Shown: in pieces, positions 1-11,323 of the stretch | Position numbering within the stretch: position 1 is the first letter of the stretch | Layout of the letters: every line of letters begins with the position of its first letter | Assembly: GCA_014529385.2 (NCBI GenBank) | Contig: CM043971.1 | Coordinates: forward strand, 28,723,709-28,787,708 | Length of the DNA stretch: 64,000 nt | Direction of reading: 5' to 3' | From: Adiantum capillus-veneris | Lineage: Eukaryota; Streptophyta; Polypodiopsida; Polypodiales; Pteridaceae | Notes under the pieces: model-generated | Told to the model about the DNA's origin: nothing | Database searches by the model: none | Seen by the model: the letters and a program-made list of their open reading frames with translations, nothing else | Translations under genes and position numbers: made by a program

Positions 1-766
1 TCAAAAGAGAGGCTTTACAAAGACATGCAAGTAGAAGGCGCATATCAAGACCACTCAAAGCGGGAGGCTGAGCTGGTTCAACCAGAATCCAAGGTACCTG
101 ATTCTGTTCACAAGAGCACATGCGGTGCTTCAAAAGGATCCCACTTTTTGTCATGTACCAAGAGTAAGGACTTGGCAAGCACATGAGGCAATAAGAAAGA
201 AGCGGCCAACTTGGTTGAACTACCCGAGGTTGCTTGCTCCAGAAAAGGGACCACCGACATAAGAATACATGGTGAAAACCCTAACGGGCACCATGTCATT
301 CTTCAAAAGTCTCCTGCATCTATCATGTGCAATGGTATATAAAATCTGTTGAATGTTGCTCACCTACATCGAATTTTTCCATGAGCTAGAGCAAGTAGGT
401 GCCTCGTGGATGTCATTCCTCGAAGGTAATAAAGGTTTATGCTACGATCTCAGTGGCCAACCTTCCGAAGAAGTCCTCTATGGCTTCTACGCCAGATGTA
501 TGTTTTTACCTTCTCATAATATGTTGTCATTTGAGGAATCGTTCTACATAGGGTTCTTTACTTGGCGAACGAAGATATTTGGGCCAGTGATCAACAGCCT
601 GACTTCGAGATTTGTAGGCTACTCAGCAGTGGAGCTTAAAAACAGAGTCACTATGCAGGGTTTGTAGGTGCCAGATAAAGAGAGAAAGATCAGATACCAA
701 AAGGCTCTAAATGCGTTTAAAGACCACCTCGCCAGCCGTCAACCTGAAGACTATTTCAGCCCATAA
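1..766 (+). pseudogene. C-terminal remnant of element C post-pol ORF
   Basis: This is the 3' end of a protein of unknown function encoded between pol and the 3' LTR of a Ty3-type element that begins left of the window. The longest open piece is 353-667 (about 104 codons), with motifs such as FLEGNKGLCYDLSG, GFYARCMF and LTSRFVGY. The same domain recurs, more broken, at about 48200-48986 in element B, and both copies end in YFSP followed by a stop just before the polypurine tract. Several stops and frame changes break it here. I recognise no known family. It shows no clear membrane segment, which argues against a classical envelope protein. Its position and conservation in two copies say it belongs to the element rather than to the host. 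Confidence 0.6.
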
Positions 767-782
767 GTTGTGTCAAGGGACG

Positions 783-804
783 AAACAGGCGAGGAGGGGG
801 GAAA
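783..804 (+). promoter_or_regulatory. Polypurine tract of element C
   Basis: A purine-rich run (gaggaggggggaaa) sits directly before the TG of the LTR. It is the usual primer site for plus-strand DNA synthesis. Element B has the same tract at about 49011-49024. Confidence 0.7.
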
Positions 805-1709
805 TGTTAGCAGCAAGCTAACTCAAATACCATTTTTCAAAGCTCTCATTGTTAAAACACTTATTATTTTTTATAAATCAAGAATATTGTAACTCCTATT
901 TTTCAGACAAATCTTGTAATAGATGAGCCGAGGCTACAACCTTCTAGATTGTATCAACCTATCATTACCTATCTTTAGCTAGAGCTCCTAAATTATTAGT
1001 TTTGACCACCAAAAACGTTGGCTAAGGTATAAAAGCCAATTTTTGTAAGTTATTATTAAGTTTTTTGGATAATTAAATACACAGCGTGAGCAAATGGCGC
1101 TCACTTCTTGCACTTCCTCCTCCCTCCCTGGTTGTCACATTGCAGTCGCGTTTCATTGCAACCGCAGGTAAGAACTCTACGCATTGACGTAAATACTTCA
1201 CGATATTTTGTAGCTTTTGGCGTCGCCGACCCACGGCCTAATTTTATCATAAGTAGGAATTTACACTTCAAATTCAAAAATTAAGCATAGGCGGGGTATT
1301 GGAGCATCATTGCTAAGCATTTCGGTGCATTCTGGATCGAAAACGACTAGGTCAAAAATCCACTGTTGTTAATAATCGCGATTTTGGCACTTGACCTAAA
1401 GTGGGATTTGAGAACATAAGCATGTGCGCTTAGGTCTTATAAACATGTCCTAAAAGTTTCATTACGTTTGGATGTCATTTGATGCTGTAATGGATGTGAT
1501 TTGTTTGCAAATGAGCGATTGGATTTTGGTGATTTCAGTCACTTGAGTGTAGCTTGAGTTAGATGCGAGTTGTTTTTTGTTTTTTGAGAGATTGACAACC
1601 TCTTGTAGCCTCTATGCACTAGTTGAGTCAGCTTCGTCCCATGGATTGAAATCGTGGTTCTTGCTAAATCTGCAATAAGATAGGAGTGAGGTTAGACACC
1701 CGTCCCACA
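805..1709 (+). repeat. 3' LTR of element C (B/C family)
   Basis: A 905-bp LTR running from TGTTAGC to CCCACA. It aligns along its length with the LTR at 49025-49930 and with the partial LTR at 20518-21070. A canonical TATA box (TATAAAAG) lies at 1028-1035, so U3 is about 220 bp. A decayed copy of the family's palindromic motif lies at about 1368-1384 (gttaataatcgcgattt). The matching 5' LTR lies outside the window. Confidence 0.85.
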
Positions 1710-3612
1710 CAACCCGTTCTTACTCAAAGGCAAACCTCTCTCTTTCTAAATGGGCCCCACATTGTAGAGGATCTTCTATTACCACCTCAAGTTTCCTTGT
1801 TGTAGTTTCTTTGTGCCTATTCTACTTGAGTCTCTTTAGGGGGTGGGGTACAAAGAGGTACTTCTTCAATGGGAGGAGGGGTGGTCTATTTAGGAGGGGT
1901 GACAGTTTGAATTTCTTCTTCATGGGCTTCTCTACCTTTTGCTTCTCTTCTTCTTTCCTTTTAACTTATTCTCTAGCTGCATTTTCCTTTGATATGGCCT
2001 TTATGAGTTCTTACTCTTTCCATCTTATCTCAGCCATCATGCGTCTTTCCACCTCAACTCTTTCTTCCAATCAAAACTTTCCATCTTCTTGTGCTCGTTT
2101 ATGGGCTTTAGATATTGCTTCCTTGGCTTTCTTTTGGCCACAACTCCCTTTATTGATTTGGAAAATCCAACCCTTTTGCTACCCTCCTCATCTTCTTTAT
2201 TTGAGGTACTTTGGTCTTTTTTAAACACTTCATCACTAGAATCTTGTTCTACCTCTATTTTTTTTTGAACCGTGTACAGTTCTTGGTGCCTTCTGCTTGA
2301 TTTCCACCTCAGGCTTTAATCATAGATTTTTCTCTGGAGTTGGAAGAAGGTTGTATGTTATTCCTAAAGCATAGTATACCAGTCTTCTGCAATTCTAAGC
2401 CTTACTGCTATACTTTATCTTGACAACTTTCTTTGTTGGGAGATTCACTTGCCCCTCATGGAAGTATTGGGCTAGGTTAAATTGCATCTTTGGCCCCATT
2501 TTTAGTTGATAAGCCATGAGGTTGGAAATGGTGTGGTTGGGTTTGTGTAATGTATTGGTCTAGATCTTGATATGGCCCTAGATGTTGCTGGCAAAGGCGC
2601 ACGGGAACCTTGAGCTCATTTCTTTTTAGGTTTTCTAAGGTTACCTTCTAAGTAGGGATATTGATAGAAAACTATGATAAATTTGAGCAACATGGAATTG
2701 AAAGAATCATCTAGAGAGAAGTTAAAGCTCAAAAATCTATTAAGAAAGCTAAAGATTAGATATAAGTATAGCTGACTGAACAAGTTGGAACCTCAATACA
2801 TTTTGGCTTTTTCTAAACCTAAGCTTCAAAGCCCTAATTAGTAGTGAGAACCAAAAAATTTGAAGGGGCTGAAGTGAGAATGGTGACCTACAAGGAGAAG
2901 CGTGACATTGAATGTGAGAGTAGTACTCTTATGACAATAAGGATAATTGTCAAGACCCATCTTGTAAAGAAGGTTATCTGGAGGGATAAGGAAAGGCCAC
3001 CCAAAGAAAAGGAAAAAACTAGTCATCTAAAGGACACTCATTTGAACAAAGTTATGTTGGTTATACGATGGAATTACTGAGAGGAGACTAGTGGCATAAA
3101 GGAGAAAGCATGAAGCAATCAACAAATGAATAGGGCTATTAGAGTCTACATGAGAAATTGCAAGGAAAACAAGAAGTAATTGAATCTCTTTAGAACTTAG
3201 AACTACATGCCCAACTCTTTGTTTGCGAGAAGAGTTATGGTCTCTATTAGCCCTGATAAGAGAATTTATGTTGCTTCAAGAGAGTAATAAACATCTCATA
3301 TTGGAGATTAAGAGAAACTTTGAGGGATGAAAGAAATTTTGGTAGATATTCTTAAAAGCTTATTTGTGACAATAGATGGACAATAATGCACAATTAGAGC
3401 ATACTAATGGAAGAGTGATAGAGCATGGAATTGACAGTCATAAAAGGAGCAATAATTACATTTTCAAGGTTGTTATGATATTGGTATTTCCTTGCTACTC
3501 CTTAGTGTATGGATTTGGACCGAGGTTTTTTCCTCTTGAAGGGAGAGTTTTCCCTATTTTTTCTCAAGTTTGATACTTAACAAAAAAAGCTCGTTCCAAG
3601 AGATTTTGGAGT
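1710..3612. other. Unassigned sequence
   Basis: No recognisable gene. The minus strand from about 1850 to 2260 reads as lysine/glutamate-rich peptide in short open pieces, for example 2037-2228, and could be worn-out transposon coding sequence. The plus strand at 2844-3080 also has a short charged ORF. Neither resembles a family I know. Confidence 0.4.
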
Positions 3613-3631
3613 GAGCTTTTCCCTCAACTCT

Positions 3632-3661
3632 GTGTGTGTGTGTGCGCGCGCGCGCTCGCCT
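3632..3661. repeat. (TG)n-(CG)n microsatellite
   Basis: A run of tg repeats passes directly into cg repeats and ends near 3660. It is a simple alternating purine-pyrimidine tract. A separate G-run lies at about 3720-3728. Confidence 0.8.
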
Positions 3662-4125
3662 GTGCGAACCCTAGCTCTCTCTCCCTCCTTGTCTCCCCCT
3701 GGGCAAGGGGGCCCTATAGGGGGGGGGGTCGTTACCTTTTAGCCCCACCCTGCTCAAGCCAAAACAACCCAACTATATACGCGTCCTTTACTTGCTTGCC
3801 CATCTGTAGCTCCTCATAGTAAGCTCTGGTACCGGTTTTTTCGGAAGCAAGGTTCAAAGAAGAGAGTGACACACTGCTCAAAGAAGAGAGTGACTCACTG
3901 TGAAGTGTTGTACAGAAGGAGGGTTTGAGGAAGAGAGTGAATCACTACAAAGTGTTGTGCATAGTTGGACAATAAGGGGTCAAAGTTTGTTGTTGGTTCT
4001 ATCACAAGCTATAGGCTTCAACAAGGTGAAGGTGCAGGCTGCTAAGGGTAAAGTTGGGTTCAAGGATCTCCTTTTGAGCTTTAAGTTTTTTCTTAGACAG
4101 GATTCACATAGAAATTTAAGGCCAT

Positions 4126-5190
4126 CATGGTGCCAAACATGTCTTTTGCTACACCAATATCTCGCACCAGCAAGAGTTTTCTAGCAGTGGCAACTGTGCC
4201 AAGGAAGAACTCGATCGCTCAAAAAGAAACAAGGATTATAGATCTAGAGTCTAAGGACTAACTTAGCAAGGAATTAATATTCACGTGATCACATGAAATT
4301 TCTTGTGATCATAATGTTTATAATCACAATTAATGTGATCACAAAAAAGCCAATATGTGGTGACATGGCAATCCACAAAAACCCCACCAAGGTATGTTTT
4401 TTTCCTCATGAGCCTACTTGGAAACTATGTGAACCCTAAATCGAGCCCATTAAGAAATGAGCCTACTTGGAAACTATGTGAACCCTCCATTAAGGGGAAG
4501 TCACGTGAATATTTAATGTGATCACGTATTTTGAAATGTGATCAATCAATGTTATTAACGTGTTTACATGTTTGTGATCACGTTAAAGAAATCCCTCGCT
4601 AAGGTTCAAGAACTCATTGAGCAGAATGGAAAACTGAAGGTACTTGCGTAAACTTGAGGATGGAAAAGAAGTACAGAGCCAAGCGCTGCTTGCAAAAGTG
4701 TAGGAAGTCAAATCCTCCTGTACCAAGAATGTCATAGAGGTCCAAAAGAAATCTCATGAGGTAGCACACAAAGAGATTGACACCAAGATACAAGCGGACC
4801 TACAAGAGTTTTGATTACAAGAACCTCTTGGCCTCAAGGTTAGGATTGGGGGACTCCACCCACCATGGTGCACTGACAAGGACACCCTCGAAGAAGCAAT
4901 CACCAAACTTAATGACATTCTTCAACCAGTTCAGATCAAGCCCAAAACTATATCTTGGATCAACGACACACATAGGCATGTTCCACCCAAGAATTGTATC
5001 CTCACTTTCAAGGGAAAAAAAGAGCGGATCAAGTTTCTACACCAATCCAAATCTTGAAGGGAACAAAGCTTTGGATCGCCAAAAGAAATAACCATGATGC
5101 AACTCAAGATGAAAGCAAGCAAACTCAAGAGGATGCACAAAGCATGTAAGCAAGGTAAATGGGAAATCTATTGAGGTGATAAAGCCATCA
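4126..5190 (+). pseudogene. Decayed ORF1p-like coiled-coil protein fragment
   Basis: Possible start at 4126 (ATGGTGCCAAAC). After an interruption by the MITE-like element, a heptad-like stretch (AKVQELIEQNGKL) resumes at about 4605. It is followed by KEIDTKIQ, EAITKLNDIL, TISWINDTHRHVP, FKGKKERIKFLHQSK and KRMHKACKQGKW, spread over frames with stops. The order matches the inverted copy at 11324-11954: coiled coil, then an RRM-like strand pattern, then a basic C-terminal part. That order resembles the ORF1 RNA-binding protein of L1-type non-LTR retrotransposons, but I base this on pattern only. No reverse transcriptase lies beside it. Confidence 0.4.
4262..4603. mobile_element. MITE-like element with TGATCAC subterminal repeats
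   Basis: The ends form imperfect inverted repeats: CTTAGCAAGGAATT at the left, and CTTAGCGAGGGATT when the right end is read on the minus strand. Each is followed within about 10 bp by ACGTGATCACA. The 8-base palindrome GTGATCAC or close variants occurs at least six times (near 4285, 4306, 4334, 4517, 4537, 4573). A roughly 30-bp direct repeat (gagcctacttggaaactatg...) is duplicated inside at about 4408 and 4459. There is no coding capacity. It splits the ORF1p-like fragment. I could not fix a target-site duplication, so the superfamily is unassigned. Confidence 0.5.
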
Positions 5191-5379
5191 TCCAAGTATT
5201 TTGAAGTCCCTAACTACCTATATCCTCACTTGAGGCCCCTTAGGTTTTTGTTCTTTTCTTCTATGCTTTTGATGAATCCTCAATCCTTAACTAGTATGTA
5301 TCAAATGTCCCCACATACTTTGAGCGAATGTTATGGTTTGTTTTTGGCCCCATGTGTCATATCTGACTTCTATGGATGA

Positions 5380-5415
5380 TAATTTAATCTATCTATCTAT
5401 CTATCTACGTCTCCC

Positions 5416-5470
<55 letters not shown>

Positions 5471-5488
5471 CTCTCTCTCTCTCATACA

Positions 5489-5549
<61 letters not shown>

Positions 5550-5561
5550 TCTCTCTCTCTT

Positions 5562-5652
<91 letters not shown>
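5380..5652. repeat. Compound microsatellite (ATCT)n, (CT)n, (CA)n
   Basis: A tetranucleotide ATCT run is followed by three alternating blocks of CT and CA repeats ending at about 5652. Open frames across it are low-complexity artefacts. Confidence 0.95.
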
Positions 5653-5655
<3 letters not shown>

Positions 5656-5694
5656 ATTGATTTATTTTCCATGCACGTCAGATATGATCCATGG

Positions 5695-5895
5695 TAAAGA
5701 GCGCGTGCGAGAGCGTGTTTGTGTGTGCAGCAATGGAGAAGAGAGGAGACACAGGTTTGGGTGGACCCAAACACAATAGTGTTAGGGTTATGAGTCCTTA
5801 TTCTTTTATGTAGAATGAATGGTCAGTGTTAGTTCTCAGTAGTCTCCGGCCGCCTAACACTTAGGCGCGGCACATTGGGCTTTACCACCCCAACA
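5695..5895 (-). repeat. 3' LTR of copia element
   Basis: About 201 bp, similar to 10984-11193. On the coding strand it starts TGTTGGGGTGG. The opposite terminus reads TA on the plus strand where the other copy has TG, one end mutation. A purine-rich tract (aagtgggaggt on the minus strand) adjoins it at 5896-5906, as in other plant copia elements. Confidence 0.9.
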
Positions 5896-5984
5896 ACCTC
5901 CCACTTAAAGGAAAATGTGCCTTTAAGCTGGGGTGACAATGTATATATATATATACAATACAAGTAGACAATGACCATGATCAT

Positions 5985-6596
5985 CTACCCAATGCCCATG
6001 AGTGCCCGACAATGTGTAAACCGCTCTGAAGGTAAGCCCTTTGTTAAAAGATCAGCAGGGTTTTGAGTGGTGTGAATCTTGGCAAGCTGCAATTTCTTGT
6101 CCTCAAGAACCTCACGAATGAAGTGATACTTCACATCCACATGCTTTGTCTTTGCATGAAACACTGGATTCTTTGCCAATTGTATAGCATTTTGGCTATC
6201 ACAATGTAGCACAGGCATCTCAACATTGATTCCCAAGTCTCCCACCAGCCGACCAAGCCATATAGCTTCCTTGCAAGATTATGAAGCTTCAACATATTCA
6301 GCCTCTGTAGTAGACAAGGTAACACAATCTTGCAAACAAGATCATCATGAAACTGCACCTCTAGTGAATTCAAAAACATAGCCTGAAGTGGACCTTCTCT
6401 TGTCCAAGTCTCCTACATAATCTGCATCCGTGTAACCAATTACACATGCTTCCTTTCTTCCAAAGAAAATGCACATGTCTTTTGTACCATTCAAATATCG
6501 CATAACCCCTTTCACTGCCTCCCAATGTTTCTTGCCCATTTGATATATATCTGCTAACAACTCCCACTGCAAAAGTAATATCAGGACGTGTAGCAA
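5985..6596 (-). pseudogene. Copia RNase H region
   Basis: RNase H removes RNA from the RNA-DNA hybrid during reverse transcription. Minus-strand pieces show GYTDADYVGDLDKRRSTSGY (first catalytic Asp region), LHCDSQNAIQLAKNP, KHVDVKYHFIREV and a closing NPADLLTKGLP, in the usual copia order. At least two frame changes separate these blocks, so the domain is not translated as one piece. It continues the reverse transcriptase directly upstream on the minus strand and ends shortly before the purine tract. Confidence 0.85.
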
Positions 6597-7764
6597 TCAT
6601 AGCATACATCAAACTCCCAAATGCAGATGAATAAGGCACTTGTGCCATTTCAGTCTTTTCCTCTTCAGACTTAGGCCAATCATGTTTAGAAAGTTTCACA
6701 TATGGAGGCAATGGAGTACTCAATGCCTTCCCCTTGTCCATATTGAAACGCTTGAGCACTTTAGCAATGTATTCATATTGAGACAAATAGCATCTGTCTC
6801 GCTTAATATGCATGCCAAGGATATAGCTTGCTTCACCCAAGTTTTTCATTTCAAAGTTTGCATGTAACTCTGACTTCAAGGCTGAAATCTCATCCCTGCA
6901 TTTCCCGGCAATTAACATATCATCCACATAAAGGACCAAAATCAGCAAACTACCATTGTTAGCTCGCTTAGTGTAGAGGCAATGGTCCATATTGCTACGT
7001 TTGTAGCCTTGAGAGAGCATGAAGGAGTAGAATTTACGATACCACTCCCTTGATGACTGTTTTAGACCATAAAGAGTCTTTTCTAACTGACACACCAAGT
7101 CTTCATTGCCCTTATCAACAAAACCTTCTAGCTGCTACATATAAACTTCTTCTTGAAGATCACCATGCAAGAACATCGTCTTGACATCCATCTGGTCAAG
7201 TTCCATGTCGTCTTTAGCAACCAACACAAGTACACACTGCAGAGTAGTCATCTTGACACCGGAGAAAAGATCTCATCAAAGTCAATACCCTGTTGTGCTG
7301 CTTAAATCCTTTAGCAACAAGTCATGCCTTGTACTTGGGTTTATTATCATGAGGTGTAATTTTTTGCTTGTACACCCATTTGCATGGTAATGCCTTTTTA
7401 CCTTTAGGCAACCGAACCAACTTCCAAGTTTGATTCTTATGCAATGAGTCCATTTTTTATTGCATAGCTTTCTCCCACTTTGCCTTGCCATCCATTGACA
7501 TGGCTTCCTTATAGCAGGAAGGCTCCTGCAATTTTTCAACATAATGTAGTCCAATGAGGGAGTAAATCTATCAAGAGGCCTTGAAACTCTTGTAGACCTT
7601 CTAATAACTGCTTGAGCCGGTTGTCCCTCAACAACATCTTGTACTGCAGGGGGATTCTGTACTTGTTGTCTGACATTAGGCACTTCAGCCCTATTGTGGA
7701 CAATTCCATCTTCTTGGAAGATAACTCTCCTGACCTCCACTGTATGCACAAGCTTCTTATGCAT
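6370..7764 (-). pseudogene. Copia reverse transcriptase
   Basis: Copies element RNA into DNA. The C-terminal half is one open piece (6370-7098) with the catalytic YVDD box intact (LYVDDMLIAG), then LGMHIKRD, YIAKVLKRF and the SLMYAMIATRPDI block. The N-terminal part (about 7100-7764) runs through linker RRSTRVSRPL and contains stops and frame shifts. Length and order match copia elements. The LMYAMIATRPD and LTKGLP style suits the Tork-like branch, but I hold that loosely. Confidence 0.85.
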
Positions 7765-7899
7765 CTTTTATTCATTGAAGTATATGTCATTACGAAAAAC
7801 TATCATTTTAGCTTTAGGATCCCATAACCAAAATCCCATCTCGCCAAGATTTCCATAGCCAAGAAATATGCATTTCTTTGACTTAGGATCCAACTTGCT

Positions 7900-9260
7900 T
7901 CAAAACTCCTTTGGAACATGGCAAGACGCTTCACAACCAAAGACTCTAAGATGCTTGTAAGAAGGTGGCTTCCCAGACCAAAGCTCTTCAGGTACGTTCT
8001 CATCTAAAGCCTTGTTAGGAGATCTATTAATAAGATGGACAACAGTTGCTAATGCTTCCGCCCAAAATCCATTAGGCAACTCTGCATTAGACAACATGAT
8101 ACGTAACTTCTCTTGTATTGTACGGTTCATCCTCTCAGCAACACCATTTTGTGGAGGGTTATATGGAGCAGTCAACTCTCTTTTGATGCCTTTGGAATCA
8201 CAAAAATTTTGAAAGGCTTTAGTGACATACTCACCACCATTGTCTGATCTCAAGCACTTTAGTTTCTTGCCAGACTGATTCTCCACTAATGCCACAAAAT
8301 TTTGAAATTTTGAAAGAACTTCATCCTTCTTCCTAAGAGGATATATCCACATTTTCCTTGAGAAGTCATCAATGAATGTAACGAAGTACAATGAACCTCC
8401 CATGGATACATTAGGCATAGGTCCACAGACATCACTATGCACTAACTCTAATGGCTCACTTTTTCGAGTGCTTCCCCTTTTGTGTGGTGATTGTGTTTGT
8501 TTACCATACAGACAATGCTCACAAACTGAAAAGTCTGAGAAATTGAAGCCAGGAACATAACCAAAACGAGATAAGATTTTCATTCCCTTTTGAGACATAT
8601 GTCCTAACCGGCGATGCCACAAAGAAACACTTGGCTGCTCGTTTACACAAATTACATGGTTTTTAACATTGGATACATGTAGCATGTACAAAGTCCCAGA
8701 CTTTGAACCATGTGCTACCACTAAAGAACCTTTGGTGATCTTCCACGAACTATCACCAAATGTGCAGTAATATCCTTCATCATCCAATTGTCCTGTATTA
8801 ATCAAGCTTTTTGTAAGCTTCGGCACATGTCTCACATTCTTGAGCATGAATGAAGAACCATTCTGAAATTTCAATTGCACATCGCCGACACCAACTATGT
8901 CGCAAGCAAAATCATTGCCAAGACGAACACGACCTTTACGGGTTGCATCATATGTACTGAACCACTCTCTGTGAGGAGTCACATAAAACAATGCACTTGA
9001 GTCAATAATCCAATCCTGTAAAGCATAGTCATCAGTGACAACCAAAAATATTGATTCCATGGCAGATGTGAGATAAATATCTCCATCAAAATATTCAACA
9101 AAAACATTGTTGATCTCTTCAATCTTTATACTGCTTTCCTTAGTCTTGCCTTCTTTCGACTTCTTGTCTTTACCTTTCTCTTGTTTCCACTTTCGATAGT
9201 CTTTCTTCATATGACCCTTTTTGTGACAATGATAGCACTCAATGTCTTTTTGGCCACGTG
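7900..9260 (-). pseudogene. Copia protease and integrase
   Basis: One open piece of 436 codons (7900-9210) plus the zinc-knuckle end of gag. The protease active site reads IIDSSALF where the family has D-S-G, so the key glycine is lost. The integrase zinc domain is present (LWHRRLGHM ... CEHC). The catalytic core keeps all three acidic residues: Asp in HSDVCGP, Asp in RSDNGGEY, and Glu in NGVAERMNRT. It ends in FGCEASCHVPKEF. Integrase is thus the best-preserved part of this element. The gag zinc knuckle just upstream (CYHCHKKGHMKKDY) has Tyr in place of its last Cys. Confidence 0.9.
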
Positions 9261-9925
9261 ATTTGCTACGAGATTTTCCTCTCTAATTCTGCTTGCCCTT
9301 TTCTTGTGATCGACCACGAACAACAGAGCATTGCTAGTACCACGAGAAGTATCAAGATTCTTCCTTCTAACCTCTTCAGTAAGCAAACTGCCCTCAACAT
9401 CAGCACATGTTAAACCATCAGGAGGTTCTGAGTTACTTATGGCTGTGTGAAAAGTATCCCAACTTTCTGGGAGCATAACTAGCAAGAACATTTCTTTGAT
9501 CGAATTGTCGAAATTGACTCTCGGCACAGAAAGCTGACTCAAAATTGTGTTGAACTCATTGAGATGGTTGCACATGGATGTGCCCTCATCCATCTTCAAA
9601 TCAGCTAACTTTTTCAGCCAAGATGTTGCACTTTGCTTCTCATACATGTCACATAACTTCCTCCGCAGCTCATAACTAGTCTTTTCCATGTTCACATTGA
9701 AGTACACATTCTTTGACAAAGTCAGCGTGATGGTGGACCTGGCAAGCTCATCCAACTCCTGCCAATCATACTCATCCATATCCTCAGGCTTATCCCTTTC
9801 ATCTTTATCGGTCGGATCTGCTTCTTCTGTACTAAGACATTGTAAATTTGTTCCTTCCAAAATGGGAAGTTAGTGCCATCTAACTTCTCAATGTTGAACA
9901 AAGAGTTCTCCGATGATGAAGCCAT
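9207..9925 (-). pseudogene. Copia gag
   Basis: Capsid-forming protein. The likely start is the ATG at 9925-9923 (MASSSENSLFNIEKLDGTNF), which gives the typical copia N-terminus with a W-K motif (FPFWKEQI). A frameshift near 9840 moves the rest into another frame, open from 9860 to 9207, with the gag hallmarks LRRKLCDMYEK, HLNEFNTILSQL and LPESWDTF. A second shift separates it from the zinc knuckle. Length is normal for copia gag, but the gene is broken. Confidence 0.85.
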
Positions 9926-10983
9926 CACTCTCGACAAGGAACAAAAGTGATAGATCCACTCCACTAAAGAAGATGATAGAAAACCTGAAATTTTTTGGCA
10001 AAGTCTCCCTTGAAAAATTGACTTCTGAACCCAAAACAAATGTGTACAATGACTGAAATGCTGATAAAAGTGGCTAAACTAGCAAGATAAAATCTCAAAG
10101 AACTGTCACTCTCAATTTCTCCAACTCTAGAAGAGTGTCTCTGACCAACTGAACACTGTCAAAGGCATACGCATAAAGATGTCAGCAATGCCAACAATGG
10201 CGGGTCAACAGATGCACACCAATATTGCACTAACCGCATAAACATACATCCTATGTCGATGCCAAAACTATGGGGATGTCGGGGGCTCGCTCCAAAACCT
10301 GTATCATTGAAAGGATCTCCAAATTTGAGAATCCCCCAACTCAATAAAACCTTACCATGACCCTCAACAATAGGCTTTGCATATTTCCATCACAATACAT
10401 AAACCGCATAAGATCTTACATCAACCACAGAAACCCTTTTCTGTGGTACTGGCACTGCGGCGGTTTGTCTGATATAACAAACCCTCAATACCTTACATCA
10501 AATATGCATGTGACAGACATTGCCAAAAAAGTCTACAACGAAAACCTGTATGCAGAAGAATCGACGAGGGTAGACCACCCTGCTGTCTGAACTGAATATC
10601 TCTCAAACTCTGCAAAATTTGCAGAAACTTCCTTCTGCAAAGTTGTAGACCACGCAAAAACGGTTGGGGATAGCGGGAATGGACTTGAAATAAGTTTTTT
10701 CACAGATCAAAATAGATCTGTAAAAATATGCAGCTTCTACTTCACAACCTACAGGCAGTCTGAGTGACGTATCTCAAAATTGGTGAAGTTTTGAGAAAAA
10801 TTTCTTCTGCAAAGTTAAAGAGGACAAAAAACCAGGCAAGATTTTGAGGGAATCTGCTTAAATGAAGACGTTTTGGTAGGTCAAAATAGATCTGCAAAAA
10901 CGTGTTGCAATTTTTGTTGCTTCTCTGCTTGCCTCCTCGCTGAGCTCCAATGGTGCTCCCAATACCTGCGCTCTAATACCAGT
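9926..10983 (-). other. Copia leader with tRNA-Met primer site
   Basis: Untranslated leader of about 1 kb between the 5' LTR and gag. Next to the LTR, the minus strand reads TGGTATTAGAGC (plus strand about 10970-10981), one mismatch from the standard complement to initiator tRNA-Met. No other gene is seen. An AT-rich repeated phrase on bisected quinone-like words (gatctgcaaaaa, gatctgtaaaaa) occurs at about 10710 and 10880. Confidence 0.75.
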
Positions 10984-11193
10984 TGAAGAGCACGTGCGAG
11001 AGCGTGTGTGTGTGTGTGTGTGTGTAGAAATGGATAAGAGAGGAGACACAGGTTTGGGTGGACTCCACACACAATAGTGTTAGGGTTATGAGTCCTTATT
11101 CTTTTATGTAGAATGAATGGTCAGTGTTAGTTCCTAGTAGTCTCCGGCCGCCCAACAGTTAGGCGCGGCACATTGGGCTTTACCACCCCAACA
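10984..11193 (-). repeat. 5' LTR of copia element
   Basis: About 210 bp, ending on the plus strand in CCCCAACA, so that the coding strand begins TGTTGGGG. It differs from the other LTR by scattered substitutions and by a longer tg microsatellite. An ATAAAAG box on the minus strand (plus strand near 11100) may be its TATA element. Confidence 0.9.
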
Positions 11194-11323
11194 CATGGGA
11201 CCAAAAAAAAACACTACATCCATTTCTTCTAAGTGAGTGGGTTAGGATACATAAAAATTAAGGAGTGAGGGTCCATCAGAGGGATAAAGGAAAAGAACAA
11301 GAACAAAACAAAACCTAGGGGGA

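Larger units (their letters stand above)
5690..11198 (-). mobile_element. Ty1/copia LTR retrotransposon, decayed, full length
   Basis: The element lies on the minus strand from 5695 to 11193 (about 5.5 kb), flanked by the 5-bp duplication CATGG at 5690-5694 and 11194-11198. Short LTRs of about 200 bp bound it. On the coding strand the order is LTR, tRNA-Met primer site, leader of about 900 bp, gag, protease, integrase, reverse transcriptase, RNase H, purine tract, LTR. Integrase before reverse transcriptase is diagnostic of copia. Frameshifts and stops break both gag and pol. Confidence 0.95.

Noticed and set aside
1811-2224. Plus-strand hydrophobic ORF as a membrane protein
   Set aside because: Phe/Ser-rich peptide is the antisense of a Lys/Glu-rich minus-strand stretch; no start context or family match.
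5333-5779. Open frame over the CT/CA repeats
   Set aside because: Pure microsatellite translation.
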